A DNA stretch of 63,127 bases from Erwinia sp. 198 (GTDB taxonomy: Bacteria > Pseudomonadota > Gammaproteobacteria > Enterobacterales > Enterobacteriaceae): assembly GCF_003937915.1 (NCBI RefSeq), contig NZ_RHUM01000019.1, positions 1-63,127 of the forward strand. Direction: 5' to 3'. Position numbers and translations under genes: made by a program. This document shows, in pieces, positions 1 through 9,440 of the stretch. The first letter of the stretch is position 1. Each line of letters starts with the position of its first letter. The notes under the pieces were generated by a model, which worked only from the letters and a program-made list of their open reading frames with translations, made no database searches and was not told the origin of the DNA.

Positions 1-51
1 GGTCATCCCCAGGGTGAGATGCGTCTGGTGAACCGGGTCTTTGAAATGTAA
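1..51 (+). CDS. IS6-family transposase, C-terminal fragment
   Basis: Seventeen codons, including the TAA stop, are in frame from base 1 and spell the conserved IS26-type C-terminus GHPQGEMRLVNRVFEM. The DDE catalytic core lies outside the window. Its partner fragment is the N-terminus starting at 63106. Identification relies on the distinctive tail alone, but that tail is characteristic of the IS26 branch. Confidence 0.85.
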   Translation, partial: GHPQGEMRLVNRVFEM

Positions 52-103
52 GGTCAGTCGACAACATCGACGGCCGGGTCTCCCCAATCTTTGCAACAAA
101 GCC
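1..103 (+). mobile_element. IS6-family (IS26-like) element, right end only
   Basis: The first 51 bases encode the last 16 residues of an IS6-family transposase, ending in GEMRLVNRVFEM, close to the remembered IS26 ending GEMRLVSRVFEM. Bases 90-103 read TTTGCAACAAAGCC, a plausible terminal inverted repeat. It differs at two of 14 positions from the reverse of the repeat at the other edge of the window (63042-63055). The element is cut by the window edge. The DNA just outside (104-111) does not match the 8 bases outside the other end, so the two edges need not be one element. Confidence 0.85.
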
Positions 104-119
104 CGATAAACCCACAGGC

Positions 120-869
120 TCAGGCGGGACCAATAATGTCCAGACGCAGCCCCTGCGCCTGAAGAATCTCTTTGCAGGTATCGGGTAAATCGGTATCGGT
201 AATGACGTGACTGAAAGGGTGTTCGGGGGCGAGCGGATACGGATGGATCTGACCAAATTTCGACGAATCGGTCAGTGCGATAGTATGTGTATTTTTAGCC
301 ACAAGGGCGTTAACGACATCGCAGCGCAGCATATTACGCCCGGTAAAACCGGTCAGCGCGTCCCAGCCATCTATGCCGATGAAGACCTTATGGAAGTTAA
401 GGTGCTGGATACAAAGTCGGGTCAGCGGCCCAACCACGGATTCGCTGCTTTTTTGATACAGGCCGCCAAGAATAATGACTTCTCCCCCCGTTTCCCTGAG
501 CAATCCGGCAATGTAATGGCTGACCGTAATAATGGTAATGTCGCGTCTTTCACTCAGCTCCCTGGCCAGCAGCGCATTAGTACTGCCTCCCTCAATGAAA
601 ACCGCCTCTCCGGCATTCACCAGGGAAGCCGCATGCTCTGCAAGACGTTTCTTGACGGCATAGCGGGTGCGCATCCTTGCGCCCACATCATCACTTTCAG
701 GCGCAACGGCCGATCCGTGCACGCGACGCAGAAAACCGCCTTTTTCCAGCACGTTCAGATCCTGACGTACCGTTACTTCGGAAACGCCGGTAATTTGAGA
801 AAGTTCGCTGACGCTGACGCTGCCGCGTTCACTGACGAGCTGGATAATATTCTGATGACGTACGTTCAT
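120..869 (-). CDS. yciT: DeoR-family transcriptional regulator, YciT-like
   Basis: A 249-residue DeoR/GlpR-type repressor. Residues about 5-57 form the N-terminal winged HTH ([20 protein letters not shown] then LRRVHG). Residues about 75-235 form the DeoR C-terminal sugar-phosphate sensor domain, with [18 protein letters not shown] and [10 protein letters not shown]. It resembles remembered E. coli YciT along its length, including VGPLTR-CIQ and FIGIDGW. Family members usually bind a phosphorylated sugar and repress a neighbouring operon. No metabolic operon is adjacent here, because the flanks are IS DNA and pseudogenes, so the target is unknown. Length is normal for the family. Confidence 0.8.
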   Translation of the reverse strand: MNVRHQNIIQLVSERGSVSVSELSQITGVSEVTVRQDLNVLEKGGFLRRVHGSAVAPESDDVGARMRTRYAVKKRLAEHAASLVNAGEAVFIEGGSTNALLARELSERRDITIITVSHYIAGLLRETGGEVIILGGLYQKSSESVVGPLTRLCIQHLNFHKVFIGIDGWDALTGFTGRNMLRCDVVNALVAKNTHTIALTDSSKFGQIHPYPLAPEHPFSHVITDTDLPDTCKEILQAQGLRLDIIGPA

Positions 870-968
870 GGTGCCTGCCGCCTGCCGGTAAGCCTTTTTA
901 GCAAGCTTACCAGAAAGACAGGCCGCTACAAATGCCGCCCGTCCGCCGAAAGCGGATCGGCAGGGGTG

Positions 969-1450
969 TCATTTCAGTCCAGGACTGCGGCGCCCGTTCG
1001 CGTTCAGCTTTTCAGGGGTGAAGCAATCTTCCCAGGTGGCTTCATAATCTTCCTTTGGAAAATCGGCGGGCGACTCGCCTGCGCCTGCGCCTGCGCAACG
1101 GCGACCGCGCAGACGGCGTGCTTGTCACAGAGAGGTGCGGCCGGGATATACCCGTACCCCTGCTGATCTTCTACCGGGGCGACAGAATGAATAACATCAT
1201 AATGCCATCAGACTGAATTCTCCGCCTGGCAAGAAGGTATTGTGCACGATCCCTGAATCAGTTCAGGATGCCATTTTTCCGACACGGGCAGCACTTTCCC
1301 GGGCGCAACGCCGCACGGCTCTTCCTCCGGGATATCTTTCAGCAGCGGGCGCAACAGCAGATAAGCCATCGCTTCCGGCACCGGCACGACATGCAACAGC
1401 CCCTGCCCAACCTGCATATAAGAAGGCGGCGTCCAGCCTGAAAGGTATGA
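969..1450 (-). pseudogene. ybiU: ybiU-like (DUF1479) gene, decayed 3' remnant
   Basis: Pieces of the C-terminal part of a YbiU/DUF1479 protein (a 2-oxoglutarate dioxygenase-like family of about 420 residues) can be read in order on the minus strand. About 1205-1450 gives SGWTPPSY, EAMAYLLLRPLL, CGVAPGKVLPVSEKWHPELI. After a stop, HYDVIHSVAPVEDQQG and YIPAAPLCDK follow. In another frame, FPKEDYEATWED and a final GLK stop end the gene. A GCCTGC tandem expansion near 1077-1098 has added an AQAQAQA run and marks one frame break. The N-terminal two-thirds is missing. It faces a second remnant (C1 peptidase) on the opposite strand. Confidence 0.75.
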
Positions 1451-1479
1451 AATGCCGAATATTTTGTTGTGGTACCAGC

Positions 1480-1825
1480 CTGCTATTCATGAACACCGGT
1501 ACGCCAGGCTGCGTCCCACGGGGCGTATTTATCAAAACGGTTCGAGAAAATTTGCGGAACACTTTTTGGTGCAACCATCGCTCCAGCGCGCCTGAATCTG
1601 TATGCGCAACCTGCTCTTTTGAGATTGTGTCCGGCAGAGATGAGACACCTCAGGGCGGACATGCCGTTTTATGCGTGGGCTATGATGGTGAGAATAATCT
1701 TTTCCGCATCCGAAATTGATGGGGAAAGGCCGTTAAATAAAGGTTGTGTCTATATCCCTTATAACTATGTAACCAATCCAGATCTGGCCAGCGATTTCTG
1801 GATAATTTGTGGCGTTGAAAAGTAA
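1480..1825 (+). pseudogene. Papain-like (C1) cysteine peptidase, 3' remnant
   Basis: On the plus strand the segment TPQGGHAVLCVGYDGENNLF carries the catalytic-His block typical of C1 peptidases (GGHAVxxVGYD). The next block, RIRN, runs into a stop. After a frame change, KGCVYIPYNYVTNPDLASDF resembles the end of bacterial papain-like proteins. The N-terminal half with the catalytic Cys is absent, so the gene cannot be functional. The left border is approximate. It abuts the ybiU remnant, which suggests repeated deletion in this interval. Confidence 0.6.
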
Positions 1826-2089
1826 GGAAAACGCGACTATTGAGCAAGCGGGGTATCTGAATATATTGTGATATTTGCCCCCCGCGCGATCAGATCTAAG
1901 AATTTTGACCATTATTGTGCTGTATTAGCTATAACAGATATTTTATGGTGCCACTCGCTAATGTTAACAACCAAAAGCCTGGGCTTTACTATACCGGCCC
2001 CGAATTTGCTGCAGCTGAGTCGCAAAAAATAAGGTTTGGACGCCAAAACCAATGGCGATGATTTATCCGCCACAGGATTTGGGTGATCG

Positions 2090-2659
2090 TTAATTTTTAG
2101 CCAGAACGTTCTTGTCGTCTGCTTCATAATTAAATGATATCTGAGCGCCGCGTTCGTTCGGCAGCCTGCGCGCTTCCAGAAATACCGATTTCCAGTAAAC
2201 GTTATCCAGGGACGATCGCATTACGCCACGGCTGGCCGAAGCGTGAAGAAAATGCCGGTCCGTATCATAAAAGCCTACGTGCATCTGGCGGTTGATACGG
2301 AAAAAGACCAGGTCACCAGGCTGCAAACGATCGGGCTGGATACGTTTTCCCATGTGGATCAGCTGGCTGGTGGTGACTCGCTTCATGGGTAAGTTGAACC
2401 GGTCTTTAAGCGTTCGCCAGACAAAGCCCGAGCAGTCTACGCCGGAGAGTTCCGTACCGCCCCACTGATAAGGCGTACCTTCCCATGCGTACATCTGGTC
2501 ATGTAATGCCGCGATAACCGGAATAAGATCGGGTTCGCCAGCGCGATGGGTGGTATTGAGACTATTATCGTTCGCTTCATCGGGCTTATGGGAAGAACAG
2601 CCCGCCACAATCATCAGCGCCAAAACCGTTATCGTGCGAAGGGGGAGTAATTGTGGCAT
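2090..2659 (-). CDS. nlpC: NlpC/P60-family lipoprotein, probable murein endopeptidase
   Basis: 189 residues. The N-terminus is a lipoprotein signal peptide with a VAGC lipobox (Cys near residue 21), predicting an outer-membrane lipoprotein. The NlpC/P60 domain spans about 55-170. It has catalytic Cys in GVDCSGFVW, His in MHVGFYD, and a third polar residue in FLHASASRGVMRSSLDNVYW. It matches remembered E. coli NlpC closely but has a C-terminal tail of about 20 extra residues (GAQISFNYEADDKNVLAKN). NlpC/P60 enzymes of this branch cut stem-peptide cross-links in peptidoglycan. Start supported by AGGAAAAG just upstream. Confidence 0.88.
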   Translation of the reverse strand: MPQLLPLRTITVLALMIVAGCSSHKPDEANDNSLNTTHRAGEPDLIPVIAALHDQMYAWEGTPYQWGGTELSGVDCSGFVWRTLKDRFNLPMKRVTTSQLIHMGKRIQPDRLQPGDLVFFRINRQMHVGFYDTDRHFLHASASRGVMRSSLDNVYWKSVFLEARRLPNERGAQISFNYEADDKNVLAKN

Positions 2660-2908
2660 CTTTTCCTGTCCGGATCCTGAATTTTAGCCCTGAATAACAG
2701 GGTAAATAACGGCTAAATTTGGCTTAATATCATCGGTTCGTTATTGTTATAAATCATTCGTTTTTACTTAAATTTACAGCGCTTTATTTCTTATAAATAT
2801 TATCACACGGCGGTACTACTTCCCGTTCAGTAAATTTACCTGAAAAGCTTGCTGCCGCTACACATAAGACGACACAGACAAGCAGCCTTAGCGGCTGCTG
2901 TGACAAAA

Positions 2909-3154
2909 CTACTCGTTGCCCCACTGATTAAGAAAAGAGGCGATATCGTCGATACGGCTCTCGTTGATACCGGCTTCTTTAGCCATCTCTTTCTGCGCGT
3001 CCTCACCGATCTCTTCATTATTTGATAAGCGATCGAGCAGCAGCTGGAAATAGTGCGCCAGAGATTTACGTTCTGCCTCGATCACGGGTGCTGCGCATTC
3101 TGTCGAATACTCATCCACGATGTCGTAGTATTTAAGCGGGATTTCATCGTTCAT
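2909..3154 (-). CDS. ymjA: YmjA-like small protein (DUF2543)
   Basis: 81 residues, nearly collinear with remembered E. coli YmjA. It starts [16 protein letters not shown], is acidic and helical, and ends FLNQWGNE. No signal peptide, membrane segment or catalytic motif is visible, and the family has no established function. Start supported by GGAG about 10 bases upstream. It stands alone: nlpC lies downstream on the same strand, about 250 bases away. A normally chromosomal gene, here on a replicon with plasmid functions. Confidence 0.85.
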   Translation of the reverse strand: MNDEIPLKYYDIVDEYSTECAAPVIEAERKSLAHYFQLLLDRLSNNEEIGEDAQKEMAKEAGINESRIDDIASFLNQWGNE

Positions 3155-3272
3155 AAGCCACTCCGAAGATTTAATTTAACGTCAATTTTAGCTGCTTTCT
3201 GCATCGTCCGGGCCGATTTCATTACTGCTGCCGGACGACAAATGTAAGCATACCGTCACCAGGCACCGGCCT

Positions 3273-3294
3273 GGTCCGGTCCGGTCCGGTCCGG
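3273..3294. repeat. GGTCC short tandem repeat
   Basis: Four direct copies of GGTCC followed by GG, in the gap between ymjA and the chemotaxis receptor. Perfect copies, so slippage is likely between strains. No gene overlaps it. Confidence 0.9.
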
Positions 3295-3568
3295 ACAGAC
3301 TGCCAAGATTAACACGTAGTATCCTGTTTTATATAAATATTACTGTACCCGTCCAGCGTGTATGCCGGCAGTGGCTGTCCGAAACAAGGGTAACCTTGTG
3401 CGACCGGCTCCGGTTTCAGGCACGTCCTCTTGAGAGGCGTCATGACCCGCCGTGCACGCAGCTAAAGGAAAGAAGAAAAGCGTTGGGAATTGTTTTTTTC
3501 GGCTTTCTGACGTTGAATAGCGAGCCGGCCGGGAGTGGCTTTTTAGCCGACTCCCGGGGCTCTCCTCT

Positions 3569-5113
3569 TCAGACGCGGAAGGTATCTACCATTCCTCTCA
3601 GGGCATGAACCTGCTCCGCCAGCGATTGGGAAGCGGTCGTGGACTCTTCTACCAGCGCGGCGTTGCTCTGGGTTACGCCGTCCATCTGGCCCACGGCCAC
3701 GGTCACCTGAGAAATGCCCTGCATCTGCTCGTTTGAAGCCAGCGCGATTTCATCCATTGCCTCAGCCAGCTCGCTGACCTTCCCGGTCACGCTCATGATA
3801 TTTTCCGCAGTGCCGTCGGCCACTACCACACCAGCCTCAACCATGGTCACCGCGTTTTCAATCAGGCCTTTGATATCCCGCGCTGCCGTCGCGCTACGCT
3901 GCGCCAGCGTGCGGACCTCGCTGGCTACTACGGCAAACCCCCGGCCTTGTTCGCCAGCGCGTGCGGCTTCAACCGCCGCATTCAGCGCCAGAATATTCGT
4001 CTGGAAGGCGATGCTCTCGATGGTGCCGGTAATATCGCGAACCTTCGCCGCGCTGGCAGAGATGTCTGCCATCGTTTCGGTCATCTGGCGCACGTTCTTT
4101 TCACCGTGACGGACAAGCTCGGCCGCCTCCCGCGCCGATCCAGCCGTATAAGTGGCGCCCGCCGTGTTGCTTTTCACCGTCGCGGTTAACTCTTCCATGC
4201 TCGCGGCCGTTTCCTGCAGCGCAGCTGCCTGCTGTTCAGTACGGGCCGAGAGTTCGGTATTCCCTCTGGCGATTTCATCAGAGGCAAGGGCTACGGAAGC
4301 CGAAGCGTCCTTAATCCTTGATACCAGTTCGCCCAGGCGATTCTGCATTCGGGCGAGCGATGCCAGCATGCTGGTATTATCGCCGGGACGAAGCATGATC
4401 TGAGAGGTCAGGTCGCCGTCGGCGATCGCTGCCGCCAGTACCTGCGCCTGCACCGGTTCACCGCCCAGCTGGCGCATCAGGATCCGTATAGTCATAAAGC
4501 CGGTGCCGCCAGCAAGCAGGACAGATACCAGGACCAGGCCGACCAACAGGAGCCCGGCGCGACGGCTTTGATCGCTGCTGCTTTCCACCGCGCTGCGGGC
4601 ATTTTGCATCTGCACCTCTGTCAGGGTATTGAGGGCTTCCTGCAGCGACCGCTGCGCCGGGCGAGAGACGGTCATCAGGTAAGTCACGGTCTCCTGCTGC
4701 AGATTCTGCAATCCAAGCTGACCTGCCTTTTCAAAGCTTGCCAGCGCCGGCCCTTCTCTTTCCACTATCTTCCGGTACGCCTCCCGTCCCGCCGGTACCG
4801 AATCCGTTTCCATCAGCCGACCCAGCTCCTCACGGTTTTTGAGGAACAGGCGTTTCTGGGTCTGCACACGCTCCCATTCGGGCGCCATTTCCTTCGGATC
4901 GGTCAGCAACGCCAGGTTTCTCACCGCGATAGACAAATCACGTACGCTGGCGCGCATATCCAGCGCCAGCTGAAACTTTTTCATTTTGACGTTTACCACG
5001 TCGCCCATATCGTCCCGGGCGTGGTTAAGAGCATTAATAGCCACGCCGGCGCAAATGACCAGCAGCAGTACCATGAGGCCGAAGCCTCCGACAATACGGG
5101 TTGAAACTTTCAT
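3569..5113 (-). CDS. Methyl-accepting chemotaxis protein
   Basis: 514 residues with standard transducer order. TM1 is about 9-30, a periplasmic helical ligand domain about 31-187, TM2 about 188-212 ([16 protein letters not shown]), and HAMP about 213-265. The cytoplasmic methyl-accepting coiled coil has the hairpin tip around 370-405 ([20 protein letters not shown]). The tip is fully conserved, so it should couple to CheA/CheW. The protein ends [11 protein letters not shown], with no NWETF-type pentapeptide, so it probably relies on other receptors for CheR/CheB docking. The periplasmic domain looks like a four-helix-bundle sensor; the ligand is unknown. Monocistronic. Confidence 0.92.
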   Translation of the reverse strand: MKVSTRIVGGFGLMVLLLVICAGVAINALNHARDDMGDVVNVKMKKFQLALDMRASVRDLSIAVRNLALLTDPKEMAPEWERVQTQKRLFLKNREELGRLMETDSVPAGREAYRKIVEREGPALASFEKAGQLGLQNLQQETVTYLMTVSRPAQRSLQEALNTLTEVQMQNARSAVESSSDQSRRAGLLLVGLVLVSVLLAGGTGFMTIRILMRQLGGEPVQAQVLAAAIADGDLTSQIMLRPGDNTSMLASLARMQNRLGELVSRIKDASASVALASDEIARGNTELSARTEQQAAALQETAASMEELTATVKSNTAGATYTAGSAREAAELVRHGEKNVRQMTETMADISASAAKVRDITGTIESIAFQTNILALNAAVEAARAGEQGRGFAVVASEVRTLAQRSATAARDIKGLIENAVTMVEAGVVVADGTAENIMSVTGKVSELAEAMDEIALASNEQMQGISQVTVAVGQMDGVTQSNAALVEESTTASQSLAEQVHALRGMVDTFRV

Positions 5114-5327
5114 GGCAGAATACCGAAAGGCAGATGATTACCGTTTGTATCGTCACAATGAAGAAATTCTTGAGCGTACCGATTAAATTATGTGGTGTAT
5201 TTCACAGTGCATACGTAAAGATTGCGGACAGGGAGCGGTTACAATCGTCTGAATAATACGGGGTAAACCGGAGACAGCTGGAAGACGTTCTGCCAGGAAA
5301 TAACGTTGCTGAAAACGGTATTTGTCA

Positions 5328-5372
5328 CTCAGTCCGGCTGGCTTTGAGGAATATGGCTCAATCCGGACTGAG
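5328..5372. terminator. Hairpin downstream of mesD
   Basis: CTCAGTCCGG (5328-5337) pairs perfectly with CCGGACTGAG (5363-5372) across a 25-base loop, followed on the plus strand by TTTT. It lies just past the mesD stop (5401, minus strand), so a terminator for that operon is the simplest reading. Confidence 0.6.
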
Positions 5373-5400
5373 TTTTCAGAAGATTAGCTGGTCAGCAGAG

Positions 5401-6432
5401 TTACCTGGCTAAAATTTCTCTACGAACGATTTCTGCGCCGGCGCTGAGGGCATTCAGCTTGCCCCTTGCTACCTGACGGGATAAAGGCACCATGCCGCAG
5501 TTGGTTGAAGGATAAAGCTTGTCGGCATCGACAAACTGAAGGGCTTTTCGTAGCGTACTGGCTACTTCTTCAGGTGTCTCAATGGCATTGGTCGCCACGT
5601 CGATAGCCCCCACCATCACCTTTTTACCGCGGATCAGTTCAATAAGATCCATCGGCACATGAGAGTTCTGGCATTCCAGCGAGATGATATCGATAGCCGA
5701 CGTTTTCAGCTTAGGGAAAACCTCTTCATACTGGCGCCACTCTGAACCCAGCGTTTTTTTCCAGTCCGTGTTGGCTTTAATGCCGTAACCATAGCAAATA
5801 TGAACGGCGGTTTCACATTTCAGCCCTTCAACGGCTTTTTCTAAAGCGGCAATTCCCCAGTCATTAACCTCATCGAAAAAGACGTTAAATGCCGGCTCGT
5901 CAAACTGGATAATATCGACACCGGCCGCCTCCAGCTCTCTGGCCTCCTGGTTAAGAATTTTGGCGAATTCCCAGGCCAGCTTTTCACGGCTTTTATAATG
6001 GCTGTCGTAAAGCGTATCGATCATGGTCATAGGGCCAGGCAAGGCCCATTTAATTGGCTGTTGGGTTTGCTGACGTAAAAATTTCGCATCTTCAACAAAT
6101 ACGGGCTTTTGCCGGGTCACCTCGCCCACGACCGTAGGAACGCTCGCATCATAGCGATCGCGAATTTTGACGATCTGCCGTTTTTCAAAATCCACGCCGC
6201 TGAGGTGCTCAATAAAGGTCGTGACAAAATGCTGACGCGTTTGCTCGCCATCGCTGACGATATCAATTCCGGCCTGCAGCTGATCGGCAAGGCACAGGCG
6301 GAGAGCATCCTGCTTGCCCTCAATCAGTTCCCGATCCTGTAATTTCCAGGGTGACCAAAGCGTCTCCGGCTGCGCAAGCCAGGAAGGTTTAGGTAAGCTG
6401 CCAGCGGTGGATGTCGGTAAAAGCTTTTTCAT
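5401..6432 (-). CDS. mesD: MesD, short MetE-type methionine synthase
   Basis: 343 residues from the chosen ATG at 6432; AAGG lies about 10 bases upstream, and an earlier in-frame ATG would overlap mesX. It corresponds to the C-terminal catalytic half of cobalamin-independent methionine synthase only. All four zinc ligands are visible: HIC (His and Cys, near 220), ISLECQ (Glu) and STNCGM (Cys). The MetE N-terminal folate-binding half is absent. Together with the DUF1852 gene upstream, this matches the MesD/MesX type of methionine synthase. That type is known to act without methyl-folate and to need MesX and oxygen; the natural methyl donor is unsettled. Cytoplasmic. Confidence 0.85.
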   Translation of the reverse strand: MKKLLPTSTAGSLPKPSWLAQPETLWSPWKLQDRELIEGKQDALRLCLADQLQAGIDIVSDGEQTRQHFVTTFIEHLSGVDFEKRQIVKIRDRYDASVPTVVGEVTRQKPVFVEDAKFLRQQTQQPIKWALPGPMTMIDTLYDSHYKSREKLAWEFAKILNQEARELEAAGVDIIQFDEPAFNVFFDEVNDWGIAALEKAVEGLKCETAVHICYGYGIKANTDWKKTLGSEWRQYEEVFPKLKTSAIDIISLECQNSHVPMDLIELIRGKKVMVGAIDVATNAIETPEEVASTLRKALQFVDADKLYPSTNCGMVPLSRQVARGKLNALSAGAEIVRREILAR

Positions 6433-6458
6433 AAAAATGGCCTTATATCTTCGGTTTA

Positions 6459-7436
6459 TCAAAGAGCGGAATTAGCAGACCATTGCTCAAGAATAGTCTG
6501 GTAGGGTTTAATGAAGTGCTCTTCAGTAAACTTCCCCTGCTCAACAGCCAACTGGCTGCGCTCTTCTCGATCATAAACAATTCGGGTTAAAGAATAATCC
6601 TGGTGTTTCAGGTCAGGCTGGTACAGCTTTCCTGCTGCGGAATTAGCATTGTAGATCTCAGGACGATAAATTTTTTGAAAGGTTTCCATCGTGCTGATCG
6701 TGCTGATAAGCTCAAGGTTGGAGTAATCGCTGAGCAGATCGCCATGAAAGTAAAAGGCCAAAGGCGCAACGCTGTTAGGCGGCATGAAATAACGCGCCTG
6801 CAGCCCCATTTTGGCAAAATAGATGTCGGTCAGAGAAGGTTCATCCTGCTGATATTCAAAGCCTAACACGGGATGCTGGTTCGTTGAGCGGCAATAGGTA
6901 TTTTTGGTTGAAACGCTCAGGCAGATAACGGGCGCTTTATTAAATTTTTCTTTATAGACCGCCGAACTTACGAAACGTTTAAATATATTGCCATGCAGCT
7001 CGCCAAAATTATCCGGGATAGTAAATTCGGACCGGCCTTTATTGTGCTCCGGCAGCCATACGCTAAAGTCGTAATCGCGTACGTAAGAGGAAAAGTTATT
7101 GCCTACGATGCCATCGATACGTTCATTGGTGCTTTTATCAATGATGGTAGGTTTTAATATTTCAATCACCGGAAAGGCATTGCCTTTAACTTCAACATTT
7201 AACTCGGCGGAAATAATTTCAAGCTCAACGGAATAGCGATCGGCTTTGGGATTATCCCAGTGCGCCAGCGCATTGAAGCGATTATCGATCATTACTAAAG
7301 CGTTAAGCAGGTTCTCCTGACGTTTCTCACCTCTCGCCAGATTGGCAAAATTGGTGGTGATACGCGTATTCCCGGAGGGGTTATAGTTTTCGTCGAAACG
7401 AAGGCTTTTAATGGTAAAGGTAAACGCTTTATTCAT
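6459..7436 (-). CDS. mesX: MesX (DUF1852), partner of the MesD methionine synthase
   Basis: 325 residues starting MNKAFTFTIKSLRFDENYNP, recognisable as DUF1852. This family sits next to short MetE homologues and is reported to be required for MesD activity with oxygen. No membrane segment or signal peptide; a conserved HxxNGR-like catalytic motif is not obvious to me. It precedes mesD by 26 bases on the same strand, so the two are probably co-transcribed. The 150 bases upstream show no convincing SAM riboswitch or tandem MetJ boxes. Identification rests on family and gene order together. Confidence 0.82.
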   Translation of the reverse strand: MNKAFTFTIKSLRFDENYNPSGNTRITTNFANLARGEKRQENLLNALVMIDNRFNALAHWDNPKADRYSVELEIISAELNVEVKGNAFPVIEILKPTIIDKSTNERIDGIVGNNFSSYVRDYDFSVWLPEHNKGRSEFTIPDNFGELHGNIFKRFVSSAVYKEKFNKAPVICLSVSTKNTYCRSTNQHPVLGFEYQQDEPSLTDIYFAKMGLQARYFMPPNSVAPLAFYFHGDLLSDYSNLELISTISTMETFQKIYRPEIYNANSAAGKLYQPDLKHQDYSLTRIVYDREERSQLAVEQGKFTEEHFIKPYQTILEQWSANSAL

Positions 7437-7711
7437 GGCCGTCTGGTATCCTGGTTTGTTATAAATCTGATTTATTTGTTGCCTTTCAGGGCACCCCAGA
7501 TTTCATATTATCTAAAGTTATTAACAATCCATACTTTATGCCTGAGTCGCTGGTTGAGGAAAAGTGATTTGTTTTCAATGAACATGAATCTTCTTCATGA
7601 TCGAAGCTGAGACAGGACTACCGTTGCACAAACATCTCTGTCAAAAAGGAGCCACGGCTGGCAACCCGCCTTCAGGCTAAACTGATATCCAGACAATGGG
7701 GAAGGGCAAAC

Positions 7712-7966
7712 ATGCGAAAAGCACCGATTGTTGCTTATGACCGGCAGTGGCCTGCACTCTATGAAGCGGAAAGCTTGCTGCTTCAGATAACGCGGGGTAA
7801 CATTACTTCGCAAATCCCCTATATTAACAGCGCGTCGGTACCGGGTTTATCCACAAAACCCGTTATAGATATATTGCCGGAAGTGGTCGGCCTGAACGCT
7901 CCGGACAGCCTAAACGCTTTTTATAATTCCACTCTGTGTAACAAAATACCCTCTTCAACAGCGTGA
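7712..7966 (+). pseudogene. GrpB-family (UPF0157) protein, truncated
   Basis: 84 codons. The first ~55 read like the start of a GrpB/UPF0157 nucleotidyltransferase-like protein: IVAYDRQWPALYEAE, then a degenerate SASVPGLSTKPVIDILPEV. Family members are about 170 residues, so more than half is missing. The usual IHHIGSTSVPG block has mutated to IPYINSASVPG. After residue 60 the similarity fades before the stop. Probably non-functional; the ORF is short and the call depends on the VPGL-KPVIDI motif. Confidence 0.6.
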
Positions 7967-8028
7967 CCCTGCAATTATGTTTAAACTGGGTTATCACATA
8001 AAACGCATGCCCAAACAGGAGATCCCTG

Positions 8029-9042
8029 ATGAAAGCACTACAGCTTAAAGCCCCCGGCGGCCTGGATAACATTATCGTGTCAGATATTGACGATCCGGGC
8101 AGGCCCGGCAAAGGTGAAATTCGGGTTGCAGTTAAAGCCAGCTCGCTAAACTTCCATGATTTAATCGTTGCAACCGGGCAGTTTCCTACCAGAGATGGTC
8201 GCATTCTGCTGTCAGATGGTGCGGGAATAGTAGAGGAAGTTGGAGAAGGCGTTGAGGCGTTTAAAGTAGGCGAACACGTGATCTCTACGTTTTTCCCCAA
8301 CTGGCTGGCAGGCAAGCCTGTGCCCGCCGTGGGCGGCTTTACGCACACGCCCGGCGACGGTGTTGATGGCATGGCAAGTGAATACGTTGTACGTTCGCAA
8401 AACGCCTTTACCCACGCGCCGAAGGGATGGAGCCATACAGAGTCCGCCACCATAACCACCTCGGCTTTGACGGCCTGGCGGGCGTTGGTAACAGACGGAC
8501 ATCTTAAAGCAGGAGAAACAGTGCTGGTTCAGGGAACCGGCGGCGTCTCCGTCGCTGCTTTACAGATAGCTAAAGCAATGGGGGCCAAAGTCATTGCTAC
8601 CTCTTCCTCTGATGAAAAGCTCGCCTTTGTCCGCAAACTGGGCGCTGATGAAACTATCAATTACAGAACAACGCCAGGATGGGGAGATAAAGTTCTTGAG
8701 CTGACCCAGGGGTTTGGCGTAGACCATGTGGTTGAAGTAGGGGGGCCGGCAACCCTGAATGAATCCCTGAAATCGATCAAAGTAGGCGGCCATATTGCGC
8801 AGATTGGTATCCTTTCAGGCGATGAGGCCGCCTTGTCTGTCCTTTCCCTTCTGGCAAAGCAGGTGCAGATTAAAGGCGTGATTGTGGCAAGCCGCCAGGA
8901 GCAGTCTGATTTTGTCAAAGCCCTTGAGATAATGAACAGGAAGCCGGTGATCGATCGTGTTTTCAAATATGAGGAGCTTGGCGAGGCTTTCTCTTATCAG
9001 CAAAGCGGCGCTCACGTGGGCAAAATCTGCGTTGAGTGGTGA
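8029..9042 (+). CDS. Zinc-independent MDR-family alcohol dehydrogenase/quinone reductase
   Basis: 337 residues of the medium-chain dehydrogenase/reductase superfamily. The GroES-like N-terminal domain is about 25-130. The Rossmann NAD(P)-binding domain is about 140-280, with the dinucleotide motif VLVQGTGGVSVAALQIA and a basic/serine-rich ATSSS after beta-2, favouring NADPH. The catalytic and structural zinc Cys clusters of classical alcohol dehydrogenases are absent, so it belongs to the zinc-lacking quinone oxidoreductase-like branch. The substrate cannot be read from the sequence. AGGAG lies seven bases before the ATG. Stand-alone gene between a GrpB remnant and the Tn3 relic. Confidence 0.88.
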   Translation: MKALQLKAPGGLDNIIVSDIDDPGRPGKGEIRVAVKASSLNFHDLIVATGQFPTRDGRILLSDGAGIVEEVGEGVEAFKVGEHVISTFFPNWLAGKPVPAVGGFTHTPGDGVDGMASEYVVRSQNAFTHAPKGWSHTESATITTSALTAWRALVTDGHLKAGETVLVQGTGGVSVAALQIAKAMGAKVIATSSSDEKLAFVRKLGADETINYRTTPGWGDKVLELTQGFGVDHVVEVGGPATLNESLKSIKVGGHIAQIGILSGDEAALSVLSLLAKQVQIKGVIVASRQEQSDFVKALEIMNRKPVIDRVFKYEELGEAFSYQQSGAHVGKICVEW

Positions 9043-9440
9043 CATTGCTGGCCGTAAGGCAGCCATTTCCTTACGGCCGTCGTCCGAAACACTGACTGAT
9101 GCCGTCAGCTAATGCGGGCGCTCTACGAGGACAGACCAGGCTTGTCGCCGCACAGAGCAGGGAACGCCGGTAGCCTATATCGGGTGCGGCTTCCGCAATG
9201 AGTGCAAAAACCGCACTGAAGATCGCCATTCCCCCTGGCTGGGACGTATCCCCTATAACCGACTGATTACTGAGGCATGCGCAGGGTATATTGAGAATGA
9301 CACAGAGGTGGAGCTGGAGAATCCGGGTAGAGAAATTGTTGCCGACAATGTAAGGGCCAAACTTTCTCCCGGACCGGTTGATGGCGATCGGAAAGCCCTT
9401 GGCAAAAGCCTGTCAGAAAATAATCTCGCTGGCAGGGAGA
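9043..9440. other. Gene-poor interval with an unrecognised remnant
   Basis: About 400 bases without an intact gene. A plus-strand frame around 9230-9420 reads IPYNRLITEACAGYIENDTEVELENPGREIV, which looks like real protein sequence. It continues to about 9517 but lacks a credible start, and I cannot name the family. It stops at the broken end of the Tn3 transposase relic, so it is probably a gene truncated when the transposon was disrupted. Confidence 0.4.

Noticed and set aside
2090..2127. 71-codon minus-strand ORF at 1912-2127 overlapping the nlpC 3' end
   Set aside because: It overlaps nlpC out of frame, lacks a ribosome-binding site and shows no family pattern.
4568..5104. Long open frame opposite the chemotaxis receptor
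   Set aside because: Antisense shadow of a fully conserved receptor gene, with no family signature of its own.
7437..7600. SAM riboswitch or tandem MetJ boxes upstream of mesX
   Set aside because: Only one weak AGACGG half-site and no riboswitch stem pattern could be seen.
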